Origin: Neurospora tetrasperma FGSC 2508
Taxonomy: Eukaryota; Ascomycota; Sordariomycetes; Sordariales; Sordariaceae
Direction of reading: 5' to 3'
DNA: 64,000 nt
NCBI RefSeq assembly: GCF_000213175.1
Contig: NW_009799103.1
Coordinates: forward strand, 3,372,816 to 3,436,815
Positions 45,427 to 54,471 of the stretch are shown here, piece after piece (position 1 is the first letter of the stretch; every line of letters begins with the position of its first letter). A program made the translations under genes and the position numbers. The notes under the pieces are model-generated. The model saw nothing but the letters and a program-made list of their open reading frames with translations, searched no databases and was not told where the DNA came from.

Positions 45427-46655
45427 TTATACATGCCCATGTCCATGTCCATGCCCATGTCCCATCCCCATACCTCCCCCGCTCGGCCCTCCATTCCTCC
45501 ACTCATCCTCCACCACCGTTCCAGGAGCCGGCTCAACTTTCAGACTCCCATTAAACCTCTCACTCACCCACTCTCGAATCCTGCCAAAATCACGACAAGT
45601 ATGCGGGCGATCAGAGTCGATATAGTTCTGTCCCAGCGCCTTGTAGTACCGCGAAGGGATGGGCGTCAGGTCGGCATTACACAAGACAGTTTGTCGGAGG
45701 TGGTCAAGACAGTGGTCGCGGTGTAAGATGCCGTGGATGTCGCTGTCAACGGGGTAGTGGTCGGGGTAGAAGGCTTTGCGGATGTGGTCTAGACAGTGGA
45801 GGGTGTGCATTACTTCTAGGCTGGTGTGATGGGGGGTTTAGTATGGAATGAATGAGGGTTTGTGGGGAGGGAAGAAGGGAAAGAAAAAGGACCACTCACG
45901 CAACCACATATCCCCCATGCTTAGGGCTCCAAAACTGCTTGTACTCATCACCCCAAGCGCTTTGGGCTTCTCGTTCCGTCAGGAGAAAGAACCGGCCTTT
46001 GACACACGCAGCAGTAACCAGTCAGCAAATGCGCACGCAACCATCAAACAGGAACTCAGAGTTAAACTCACCCCAATGCAACAAAGCCCAATTATGATCA
46101 ATCTCCCTCCTCGGCGTGCCGACGTATGCCTTATGAGCTTCGCCATTATCTGGGACAGGTACATACTCGGTCCCATCCTCCCTGAACCGAGGACTCCCGC
46201 CAAAGTCCACCGTTTTGACTTTTAACAGGTGTTTGGCCGCGTCTTTTCCCCAAATCAATCATCAGCACAAGTTAGTTCATCAGACGTCTGTTCAGTGTTC
46301 AATGTTGAGGCACAAGAAAAGTACCGCTAAGTAGACAAACAGAAAACTCACCAAGTTCACTTCTAAACCCCTGTGCAAAACTCCCATGTTTCCTTACGGC
46401 GTGCAACTCGGTAGTTAACCAGGTCGTTGTGCAGGCGAAGAAGAGGGACATGAAGATCCAGAAGCTTAGGGTTTTACCGGGCCAGAGGGACCGTTGGTTT
46501 CGTTTTTCCTGCTGGGTTTGAAGGGGTTCGGTTCCATCTTCGGCTTGGGGGAGGCTGAAGTAGGGTTTGGATTTGGAGGAGGACAAGGAGAAGGATGGGA
46601 AGAAGATGGTTGTCATTGTGGTGAAGTCTTTGGGCGGGATTAATTCCGTTCCCAT
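45427..46655 (-). CDS. UstYa/DUF3328 oxidase-like protein 1
   Basis: Four exons, 46655-46352, 46242-46072, 45996-45900 and 45820-45427, giving 321 residues. UstYa proteins are membrane-anchored, presumably copper-binding oxidases that crosslink ribosomal peptides in dikaritin pathways. A single membrane helix (LSFWIFMSLFFACTTTWL) sits near residue 70. The two family motifs are complete: MHTLHCLDHIRK, rebuilt across the last intron, and HRDHCLDHLRQTVLC. HTCRDFGRIREWV closes the domain. The C-terminus ends in a Gly-Met and His-Gly repeat (GHGHGHGHGH), possibly metal-binding. First gene on the left of the cluster. ATG 46616 is an alternative start. Confidence 0.9.
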
Positions 46656-47162
46656 TGTTGCTCCAGTCCGCGCGTACTGTTAGTGCTTCGATGTGTTGGT
46701 GATGGAAATGGATATCGTGAAGGAGCAAGGAGAGGAGGTGCTTGGGGACGGGATGGAGCAGCTGATGGTGCGGATGGCTCGATGCTTGGACGGACAGAGA
46801 GGTGCCCTTCTCACATTGCCCGTTTGGAATAACAGTCCCAGGCTTCCTCACAATTGCACACTTGGCCATTGATGCCCTGATTCAGCCCAAATGCATCATT
46901 TGTTGCGTCTTCGCTCTTCAATCGGCGTTTGCGTGCGTTACGACTTGGACTTGAAGCGTTTACTCGACCCTGGCGCGGCGGCTGGCTGATCTGCGCTTCG
47001 CGCCATTTGGCGCCGGCGCCTACCTCTACGCATCGCGGACACTCGCCAACCAGCACCACCACCACCACACATTCTCACATCGCAACAGCTTCCTGTTTCC
47101 ATTGTCACGGCGTTTTACATCTGATCCATCTAAATGTATTCTGGATCAGGCAAAGTCAGATC
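46656..47162. other. Promoter gap of UstYa 1
   Basis: No gene. Holds one TTTGGCGC element at 47006-47013 beside GCGCC-rich sequence. Confidence 0.6.
47006..47013 (+). promoter_or_regulatory. TTTGGCGC cluster element 1
   Basis: Exact copy of the 8-base word shared by the cluster promoters, about 350 bases upstream of UstYa 1. Confidence 0.55.
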
Positions 47163-48733
47163 CTACTGATACCGATAACACAACTCCCCACTCTCCGTAC
47201 TCATTGCCCTCTCCACCAACACGTCCTCGGTAAACCCTCCATACAGCAACACATCCCTGACACTCGCCTCTCCCGGCGTCGAGTTAAACATGTGTTTGCC
47301 GCTGTATTCTCGCAGTCTGACCTCGGGGTTCTCCCATTGCCAGCGCCACCACATTCTGTCGAGGGAGGCGTGGTGGACGTAGAATAGGGGGTCTGTGTCC
47401 GGGTCGTGTCATGTCAGCAACTCTCCTCTTTCACCCAGTAGCCAGCCATCTAGCCAGCCTAGAACTACCTCCAGCAAACAGGAAATGAAGGAAAACAAAC
47501 ATACCATTAGCAGCAGTCATGGCCCTAAAATCTCCTCCCACACTCTGATGCAACCCATTATGCAGCTTTTCCTCCACCTGTTTTCCAAACTCCTCGTACC
47601 CATGTACTCTCAAGATCTCCCCGATCGCTTCGGGCTTATAATGGTCGCCCGGTATCTCGCCCGTGGTGGCGTTCCGTTTGGGGTCGTTGAACCCCCGCGA
47701 CAGACAGTGCGTGACGTAGGTGTGGTTGTAGATGATAGGCCTTAAATCGGCAAAGGGCCCGTCTAGCACGCAACGACCTTGTCCGACGCTAGGAGGAGCA
47801 GAAGGGGCACCGTCGGATCCGAAGCCGGTGGTGGGAGAAAAGATGGAGGAAGTGGAGAGGGAGAGGTGGTCTAGGGACCAGTCCCAGTAGCTACACATTC
47901 ACCAGACATAGTCGCATTAGACGGAAAGAGTGCCGAGTTATCGAAGCTGATGGGTTAGGTGGGGGAAAAAAAGAGAGGGACTTACGGAATAGTACCCCCC
48001 CTAGGAAACCCACATTTATCCTTGAGGACGTTCTCAAAGATGTGTAAAGTCCATCGATGCCATGGTAGGAAGGATGCCGAGCGGTGGCCTGTTGTTCGTC
48101 TCGTTTGTCAGCTTCATCACTTCCAGTATCTCGAGTGAGGTACATACACCAACTCCCAACTCCCCCATGCAAAATCGAAAAATCATCATAAACAGTCCTG
48201 TTATTCTCTCCCCACTCCGACGGCGTTCTCGCCAGACAATGGATGGCGTCCACGAACTCGTTTCTCTCCGTTTCCGTAAGCGAGCGCCATTCGCGTCGGG
48301 TGGCAATGTGTTTGCATGCCCCCCCTGGTTTTCTGTTCGTGTTGCTGCCCTGCCAGAAACTGGCAAATGGTGGCGGTGATAGGGGATCAAGGACAAAGAA
48401 GGGCAAAATAATGAACCTGATTACTAGGCTGATCCAAGCTAGGGTGGTGATGATGAGGTAGACAGTTAGGAGGTGTTGTTTTAGTCTAATAAATCAAAAG
48501 AGGGTTAGCTGGTGGTCCATAGTTGTTTGTGCTTGTGATGCAAACCGACGGAAACAAACACATTGGGTGACCTACGTCGTCTCCTCAGCCGGTTTTTGTT
48601 CCTCTTCCGGGGATGAGGAGGAGGATGAGGAGGAGGAGGAGGATGAGGAGGTCTGGCTTTCGCTATCGTCTACTGGCGTGTATCGAGGCTCTCGCCGCCA
48701 TTCTCTGTATGCAATTTGTATTGATTTGAACAT
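47163..48733 (-). CDS. Membrane-anchored tyrosinase, UstQ-like
   Basis: Five exons, 48733-48576, 48485-48148, 48088-47986, 47890-47505 and 47392-47163, giving 404 residues. Type-3 copper enzyme that oxidises phenols; in dikaritin pathways UstQ-type tyrosinases act on the tyrosine of the core peptide. The N-terminus has a serine/acidic stretch and one membrane helix (LTVYLIITTLAWISLVI, about residues 59-75). CuA ligands are His159 (SILHGG), His167 (SWCHRS) and His176 (PWHRW); CuB ligands are His310 and His314 (LHNGLH) and His335/336 (FYVHHASLDRMWW). PYWDWSLD lies between. All ligands appear only when the four introns are removed. No C-terminal shielding domain is seen. Confidence 0.92.
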
Positions 48734-49227
48734 TACTGGCGACAGATGGGGGTGGAGATGAAAGTGGGAATAGCTTCACTTCCGTTGTCGTCTGCTCTTT
48801 CTGGGAGGTGGTCGGAGCGAAGAGCTCGACGCTGTCAAAAGTTCAGCACAGCCTCTAGAACTGCTAAAACGTCCTGAATAGCGCACTACAGCGCGTTGCA
48901 GCGCTCAACTCGCTGAGCTTAGGGCCTGTCCAGTAGGGACAAAAGTGGATCCCGCGCTCAATACCAGTGGGTCCCAAGGCGCCTCCTTCCCTTTGCGCCA
49001 AATTTGTGTTATGCCATTGGCTGCATTTGGACGCCCGCTCCCCTAAGAGCGGGGATGCGCCTAGCAATTTTCACCAGCGGACGTCATCCGAACCGGTCCT
49101 CCGCTGGAGAGCCCGGCTTCCATTTTGTGTATTCCGGAACCTCACAGCCTGTTAGTCATTCACTCGTTCTGCAGAACCTAACACATCCTTATCGTACGTC
49201 GACATCGACCCAAGAGACCAAAGGAAA
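48734..49227. promoter_or_regulatory. Divergent promoter, tyrosinase and small leader-peptide gene
   Basis: Shared upstream region. It holds GCGCCAAA (TTTGGCGC on the minus strand) at 48995-49002 and a perfect inverted repeat CCCGCTC-6-GAGCGGG at 49034-49053, a plausible factor-binding palindrome. Confidence 0.5.
48995..49002 (-). promoter_or_regulatory. TTTGGCGC cluster element 2
   Basis: Exact copy, between the tyrosinase start (48733) and the small gene start (49228). Confidence 0.55.
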
Positions 49228-49747
49228 ATGATGAAGAACCTCGCCGCCCTCGTTTCCGCAGTCTTGTTGCTGCCCTTCGCGGCCGCTGCCGCTATACCAA
49301 TGCCGCTGCCCATCCCAGCCGATGTATGTCATTGTCCAACACTGTCGTTATCATCAATAGACAAAGTGAGAACTGAAGAGATTCGCTTTGTTTGTGTCCA
49401 GGGACTTGTTCCCCAGGAGCTGCAAGATAGTGCTGTAAGTCTGGTGTCTGGGTGTCTGACTACCTGCCAATTAATCCCCCTTCTGGACTCTTTCGAACCG
49501 TGACAGCTGATATTCTATTTGTGTATGCCCTTGTAGTGTACGTGATATCCTTGGACTTTTTTCTTTCTTGAGTACATAGCTGATGATCTGACGTAATGAC
49601 TTACTTTATTTGGTCACTAGAGTATGTGGTTTTCTCCTTCTTCTTCTTTCAGTTTTCTTGGCTTCCAGACAATGGACGAACGATGGCGAACATAACTGAC
49701 GTATATCAATCAGCAACCTAGCGGACTTGCATGAGTTTGATAAATGA
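49228..49747 (+). CDS. Very small secreted peptide, candidate RiPP precursor
   Basis: Exon 1 is 49228-49323 (32 residues): a strong signal peptide (MMKNLAALVSAVLLLPFAAAAA) followed by a Pro-rich IPMPLPIPAD. Exon 2 is 49402-49434 (11 residues), both with consensus splice sites. The 3' end is unclear. Three consecutive introns of normal size and consensus, 49435-49536, 49538-49620 and 49622-49713, would leave single-base exons at 49537 and 49621 and end at TGA 49745 (55 residues). Removing the whole as one 279-base intron ends at 49734 (49 residues). Using the AG at 49721 gives a 113-residue product ending at 49934. Its place within the cluster and its signal peptide fit a precursor, but it has no repeats or KR sites. 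Confidence 0.5.
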
Positions 49748-50066
49748 TGAACGGGGTGACATAGGACTGGGATGGAGGTCTTTTAGCTTAGGACCCGGAC
49801 AACAAGAATCATTGGACACAGGGTCTGCCTGGTTGGAGCGATTGGAGGACCATTTTGGAGGTAATAACCAGCATAAAGGAAAGAACATTGATTCACTAGA
49901 ACAGTCTCGAAATGACAGAGGTGATGTTACGTAGAGGTATCGTTGATAAATCCCTATCGTACCAGTAAATTCCCCCCAAAAAGACAGGCTCCATCCTCCT
50001 CCCTTTCCACCCTCTCAATCCCTTCCCCAACTCCCACTTCCACCAAGCTTCAACTGCACCAACCCC
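49748..50066. other. Gap 3' of the small secreted gene
   Basis: Holds a 67-codon frame (49731-49934) that may be the last exon of the small gene under one splicing choice. Otherwise nothing. Confidence 0.5.
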
Positions 50067-51240
50067 TCAAACCGCCTCTGTAAGCCTCCTCTCCTCCGCC
50101 CACCCCTTCAAAGCCCTATAATCCTTACACAAATGCACCGCCCCCGTCCCATCCGTCGCCGATAACTCCGGGTGATTCAGATCCTGTCCTTCCAGCGCCG
50201 TGTCGCCGCAGCAGACGATGGACTGGCGGAGGTAGCGGAAGCAGTGGTCTATGTGGTTATGGTTGGTGTGTCCCTGGGAATGGGAAGGATTGTGATGGCC
50301 GTTGTCTCTGCGTGTATGTCCTTGGGAAGCGGCAGAAGGGGGGTTGTGGTCATGGTTGGGTTCTGAAAGGGAGTTGTAGGCTTGCATTATAGTGTACTGA
50401 TAGATGGGGTGGGTGTGTTAGTACGTAGGTGTGTTTTTGTTTGGGAGTGGCACGGGATGAGAGTGGGAGGATGAAAGGGGAGAGGCTTACAAGGCAGTGA
50501 AGTTGATGAAACACGCTGATGGAGTAGACGGTTTGGTCTTGGAAGTCGATGGGTTGTGGAAGGGTGTATTGGGATGGGTCGTCGACGGCTATGAAGCCCT
50601 GGCCAACTGTGGGTTGTTGAACCGTGTTAGCTATCAGCAGTTTTGGAGAAGAGCATCGCAAGAAGGACTTGGAAGAGAGAGGACGGGAGACATTGCGTAC
50701 CAGGTTTATAAGACCGCCAGTCCTCTTCGGTGGCATTTGCCGATGCTTCTGTTTTATGGTCCGAAGTAGCCAGCGGGTCTTTCCCGAAGATGACAGGCTT
50801 GACCTCGACTGTGTCATGGATAGATGGTAAGACCAAAAGGGTCAGCACATCTACTTTATCATGAAAGGTCCAAATGGAGGTTACAACTCACACTCAGGCA
50901 CCAACCCATTCAATTCACCAGCGAGACTGAATACCTTCTTCCCGGAATCGGTATTTGGAGATTCTCCATCTCCTGAACCGCGAGTGTAAACAACAATACC
51001 CGCAATTGCAACCACGCCAAGGAAGAGACTAGTGAGGGCTAGGACCGTAAGGACGAGAAGTCTGTACCATCGTGGCCAACCCGACCTTCCAAGAAGCCTT
51101 CGGCTGGCGATGTGTTGAAGATGATTAGAAGTGGCGCTTAGAAGACCGACATCTTCTTCTTCATGTTCTTCTTCGGATTTGTATGACGGCAAAGTCGGAG
51201 ATATGGAAGACTTTGAGTTGCTGGGGCCAGAGCGTCCCAT
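50067..51240 (-). CDS. UstYa/DUF3328 oxidase-like protein 2
   Basis: Four exons, 51240-50892, 50808-50701, 50606-50491 and 50396-50067, giving 300 residues. A membrane helix (LLVLTVLALTSLFLGVVAIAGIVV) lies near residues 64-87. The family motifs are SVFHQLHCL, at the end of exon 3, and HIDHCFRYLRQSIVCCGD. Between them is an unusual His-rich insert (NHDHN, GHTRRDNGHHN, GHTNHNH), about 35 residues, which may bind metal or be linker expansion. HLCKDYRALKGW closes the domain. Membrane-bound peptide oxidation is inferred from family. Same strand and 480 bases downstream of the methyltransferase. Confidence 0.9.
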
Positions 51241-51719
51241 GATGGGTGTAGTGAGGATGTTAGGAAAGATGTTGTGAAAAATGGGGTTGTATGAGGTACA
51301 CAAAGTTAAGGAGCAAAGGCTGGTAAGGTAATGGGAATTTGTCTTACAATTTTTGGAATACCCAGGGGCACTCACCCCCCGGCGCCGTAGAATGTGATAC
51401 GTTCTACCATAATGGGTGAATGGAATGCGGTTCGTTAGCTTGCGCCAGTTGCGCCTCACGACCTTCATGCGGCTGATAAGGAAAGTAGAGGTACAATGTA
51501 GGGTATCGATAACAGCTTTGTCTGCAGGTAGAAGGATCTCCAGATGGACAAAAGATTCGGTAATCACATTCAAACAATTGATATGACCCAGGTATCTACT
51601 CACGCAGTGGCTAGGTAGGAAAAAACATCAAATTTCATTGGCAATACTCAAAACCCAAAATTCACATACATCCCAATATACCTCCACCCAACACCAACAG
51701 AAGCTACCTCACAGTACTC
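51241..51719. other. Promoter gap of UstYa 2
   Basis: The leftward frame stays open from 51603 to ATG 51240 but the extra residues look random. No exact TTTGGCGC; weaker GCGCCAG and GCGCCTC at 51442-51457. Confidence 0.5.
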
Positions 51720-52727
51720 CTACTCCAACGCAAACACCGCCCACCAAACATCCATACACCTCACCTTGTCCACCCCACCCCTCTCCATCTCCTCATACGC
51801 CCTGTTCACCTCCTCAACCACCCCCAAAATCTCCTCTTCTCTCTCCTTGGCGAACCCCTCCTTTTTCACTCTCTCTTCAAACTTCCCTCCCCGCACACAC
51901 CTCGTCTCAAAGTGTCCCTCCAGATACTCCTCCTTGGGCGTGAACTTGCCTTCCCTAGCTACCTTGAACCCCGCCGCTTGTGCCGCCTTGATGATGGCCT
52001 CGACGTCGGGCGCAGCGCGGACATTCAGCGGCATCTCTTCTTTCTTAGAGGAGGAGGCCTGCTGCTGCTGCTGCTGCTGTTCCTTGTTATTGAGGGGATT
52101 ATTGCGACGTGAGTCCGCTTCGGACTTGTAAGCGAAATACAAAGCCTGTGCTTTCGCAGCGAGGATGTGCGGCGTTTGGGTGCCAGGGAAGGAAGTTTGC
52201 TTGCTGTCGTACTCGGCTACGTAGACCTTACGAATGTTGGCGGCTGCCAGTTCCTGAAAAAGCGAGACGACGGAGGCGGAAGAGGGGAAGTAGAAGAGGG
52301 AGTGGCAGGCTGTGGCGGCGTCGAACTCTTTATCACCAGCGGTAGAGGTAGAGGTAGAATTGAAAAAGGTGGCGGCGTCGACTTGGTTATGAAAGGAGAG
52401 ACGGTCACCGAGAGCAGATTGCAGAATCTTTTCCTGGGACTCGGAGATGTTCAACGGCGTGCCGTAGTCGGGCGGCGCGGTGTCGATGCCGGTGACGTGG
52501 CAGGTTGGACCGAGTTCCATGGCCAGAACGAGGGAGGAGTCGCCTTGGCCGCAGCCAATGTCCAGGACGCGGCTGCCGGGTGGAATGGACCATTGTGAGA
52601 GGATAGAGAGGCGTTGGCGGAAGCGGGGGATTTGAACAAGCGTTCTTAAGGAATGATCGTGGGGGAAGCAGGTGATGAGGGTGGTGATTTTGGATTCTTC
52701 CTCGGAGTCCATTTCTGGGGTGACCAT
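51720..52727 (-). CDS. SAM-dependent methyltransferase, UstM-like position
   Basis: Single exon, 335 residues from ATG 52727; an ATG at 52790 would add 21 hydrophobic residues that look like leader sequence. Motif I is SRVLDIGCGQGDSSLVLA, followed by VTGIDTAPPDYG and FDAATACHSLFYF for motif IV. A seven-glutamine run interrupts the variable C-terminal part, which ends with MDVWWAVFALE. In dikaritin clusters a UstM-type enzyme N-methylates the peptide; that role is inferred from the neighbours, not from the sequence. Convergence with UstYa 2 on the same strand suggests co-regulation. Confidence 0.85.
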   Translation of the reverse strand: MVTPEMDSEEESKITTLITCFPHDHSLRTLVQIPRFRQRLSILSQWSIPPGSRVLDIGCGQGDSSLVLAMELGPTCHVTGIDTAPPDYGTPLNISESQEKILQSALGDRLSFHNQVDAATFFNSTSTSTAGDKEFDAATACHSLFYFPSSASVVSLFQELAAANIRKVYVAEYDSKQTSFPGTQTPHILAAKAQALYFAYKSEADSRRNNPLNNKEQQQQQQQASSSKKEEMPLNVRAAPDVEAIIKAAQAAGFKVAREGKFTPKEEYLEGHFETRCVRGGKFEERVKKEGFAKEREEEILGVVEEVNRAYEEMERGGVDKVRCMDVWWAVFALE

Positions 52728-53382
52728 TGTGTTGGCCTGGATAGAAATGGTTTGTGATTTGAAGATGAGAAGGAGAAGGAAGGCGTGCAAGGTAGAATGG
52801 TGTTGTGTAGCACCTTGTTGTTTTCTCCCAAGATGTTGTAGGTTGTAATTGTAGCAGGTACAGGAGGGATACGATCTGTCTTTTTCTTGGTGGCGTACGC
52901 AGGCGTGTAACGCGAATCGTGCACACTATATAATAGTAGACAATATCAGCTTGAATCATACCCAAAATGCTTATTCAAGAGGCGCCGCTCAAGGAACTGC
53001 TTTGTCGTCCGTACAAAACAGTACGATACTGGAGCGGGAGATGGGCGTTGATAGGACGGATGTCCGTAACGTGTCTGCTAAACTGGCGCCAAATACGAAG
53101 CGCAACAGCGGAAGAAGAGATGAGAACCATTCAGCTAACGCCAAACAGACCTAGCCTTAGGTTGCTGGCAAAGCGCAAGGACAAGCCAGTGATATTGCAA
53201 CCAACCGTACCCTGATTTTTTTTTTGAAATGAACTCACCTAAAAAGGGGACACGAAAACACCGTAGAGGTAGTCGTTGTAGACCTGTACAAATCCAACAG
53301 TCATCGTGTTCATATATCTCCCAGTAAGCGCTCCACCGAAAACCTGCCGGCCATCACTGACGCCTCTCTTTAGACCTAGACC
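52728..53382. promoter_or_regulatory. Divergent promoter, methyltransferase and HxxHC protein
   Basis: No gene. Holds GCGCCAAA at 53086-53093 within a GGCGCC palindrome and another GGCGCC at 52980-52985. Confidence 0.5.
53086..53093 (-). promoter_or_regulatory. TTTGGCGC cluster element 3
   Basis: Exact copy, about 300 bases from both flanking starts. Confidence 0.55.
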
Positions 53383-54316
53383 ATGGCAACGGGCGGCGTT
53401 CGACGGTGGTGTAGCAACTTGATGGCAACCTTGAAGATGCCAGAGCTACTGCATGACCCTGGCCGGCTGGACGAAGACAGCGAAGATGATGAACAAGCAC
53501 AGCTCAACAAACAGAGCCTCAAGCGGTGCGAATACGAGACTGGTGATGAAACGCCCTCGACAAAGCGACGTTTCTGGCTGCGGACATTGCTGCTGCTGCT
53601 GGGAGCAGTCGTGGGAACAGCACTTGTGACTCATGTTTTGACTCGTCACTCCATCTGCCATGTCTCCCCCACAAGACAACACCAGTCCTCCCATTCTCCA
53701 TCCACACATCATGGATACAGCCATACTGAGGACACCCCACCGAGCCATAAAGGCGAAGTGAAGGAATGCGGGACTTCACCGGAGGAAGCTCGAGCCAGAG
53801 GCTGTGTATTTGAGCAACAGATGCCAGCCTGGATTCCCAGAGCGTGCGCCTTTCCAGAAGTTGTTGAGGAGTACAAGGACAACTTTGGAGACATGATGAC
53901 GGACTGGACTTGGTATTGGGACAGCAACACCACCATGCAAGTTCCACCGGAGGCAGTGCCGGATTTGCAGGCGGGTAACTTTTCGGTGATTTATACCAAG
54001 TACCAGGCTTCGCATGATTTGCATTGCCTTTATTGCTCCCGCAAGATCATCTATGCGCTGAGCAAGGGCATCAAGATGATGGATGCCCGGTGCCATCAGT
54101 TCTATCATGGAGGTATGTTAGCAATTCTGTCCAGTCTGAGATATATAGGGCAGATGTGTGCTGACCAGTGTGTGTATCTCTCTAGCGCATTGCATCCAAC
54201 ACATTGGAAATTCCTTGATGATAGCTGAGAGGGGAGAACAGAAAAGGATACGGACTTGGGTGTACCCGCTCATGTATCATAACTGTGTGCCACTGACTTC
54301 GACCCAAGAATCGTGA
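53383..54316 (+). CDS. Membrane protein with HxxHC motifs, divergent UstYa-like family
   Basis: Two exons, 53383-54112 and 54186-54316 (73-base intron), giving 286 residues. One membrane helix (FWLRTLLLLLGAVVGTALVT) near residue 65. The outside part has CGTSPEEARARGCVFEQQM, then WIPRAC, SVIYTKYQASHDLHCLYC and, rebuilt over the intron, YHGAHCIQHI. The GCxFE...W.P..C layout is a common fungal family of unknown function whose DLHCL and HCI motifs recall UstYa, but the YLRQ part of the canonical second motif is missing. It is therefore annotated as related, not canonical. Its place and the TTTGGCGC element upstream tie it to the cluster. Function unknown. Confidence 0.75.
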
Positions 54317-54471
54317 GGCCGGCCATGCATGTGTGTTGGAGGAGATACATAGAGGTACCTTAACTGTACTGTGTATGTAAGATTGACACAGGAGGCCCGA
54401 GCGTTTTCCCACGTACTTTCATGAATTCGATTTATTCATTTTTCTTCCTCCTACAACCACCAATTCCACAG

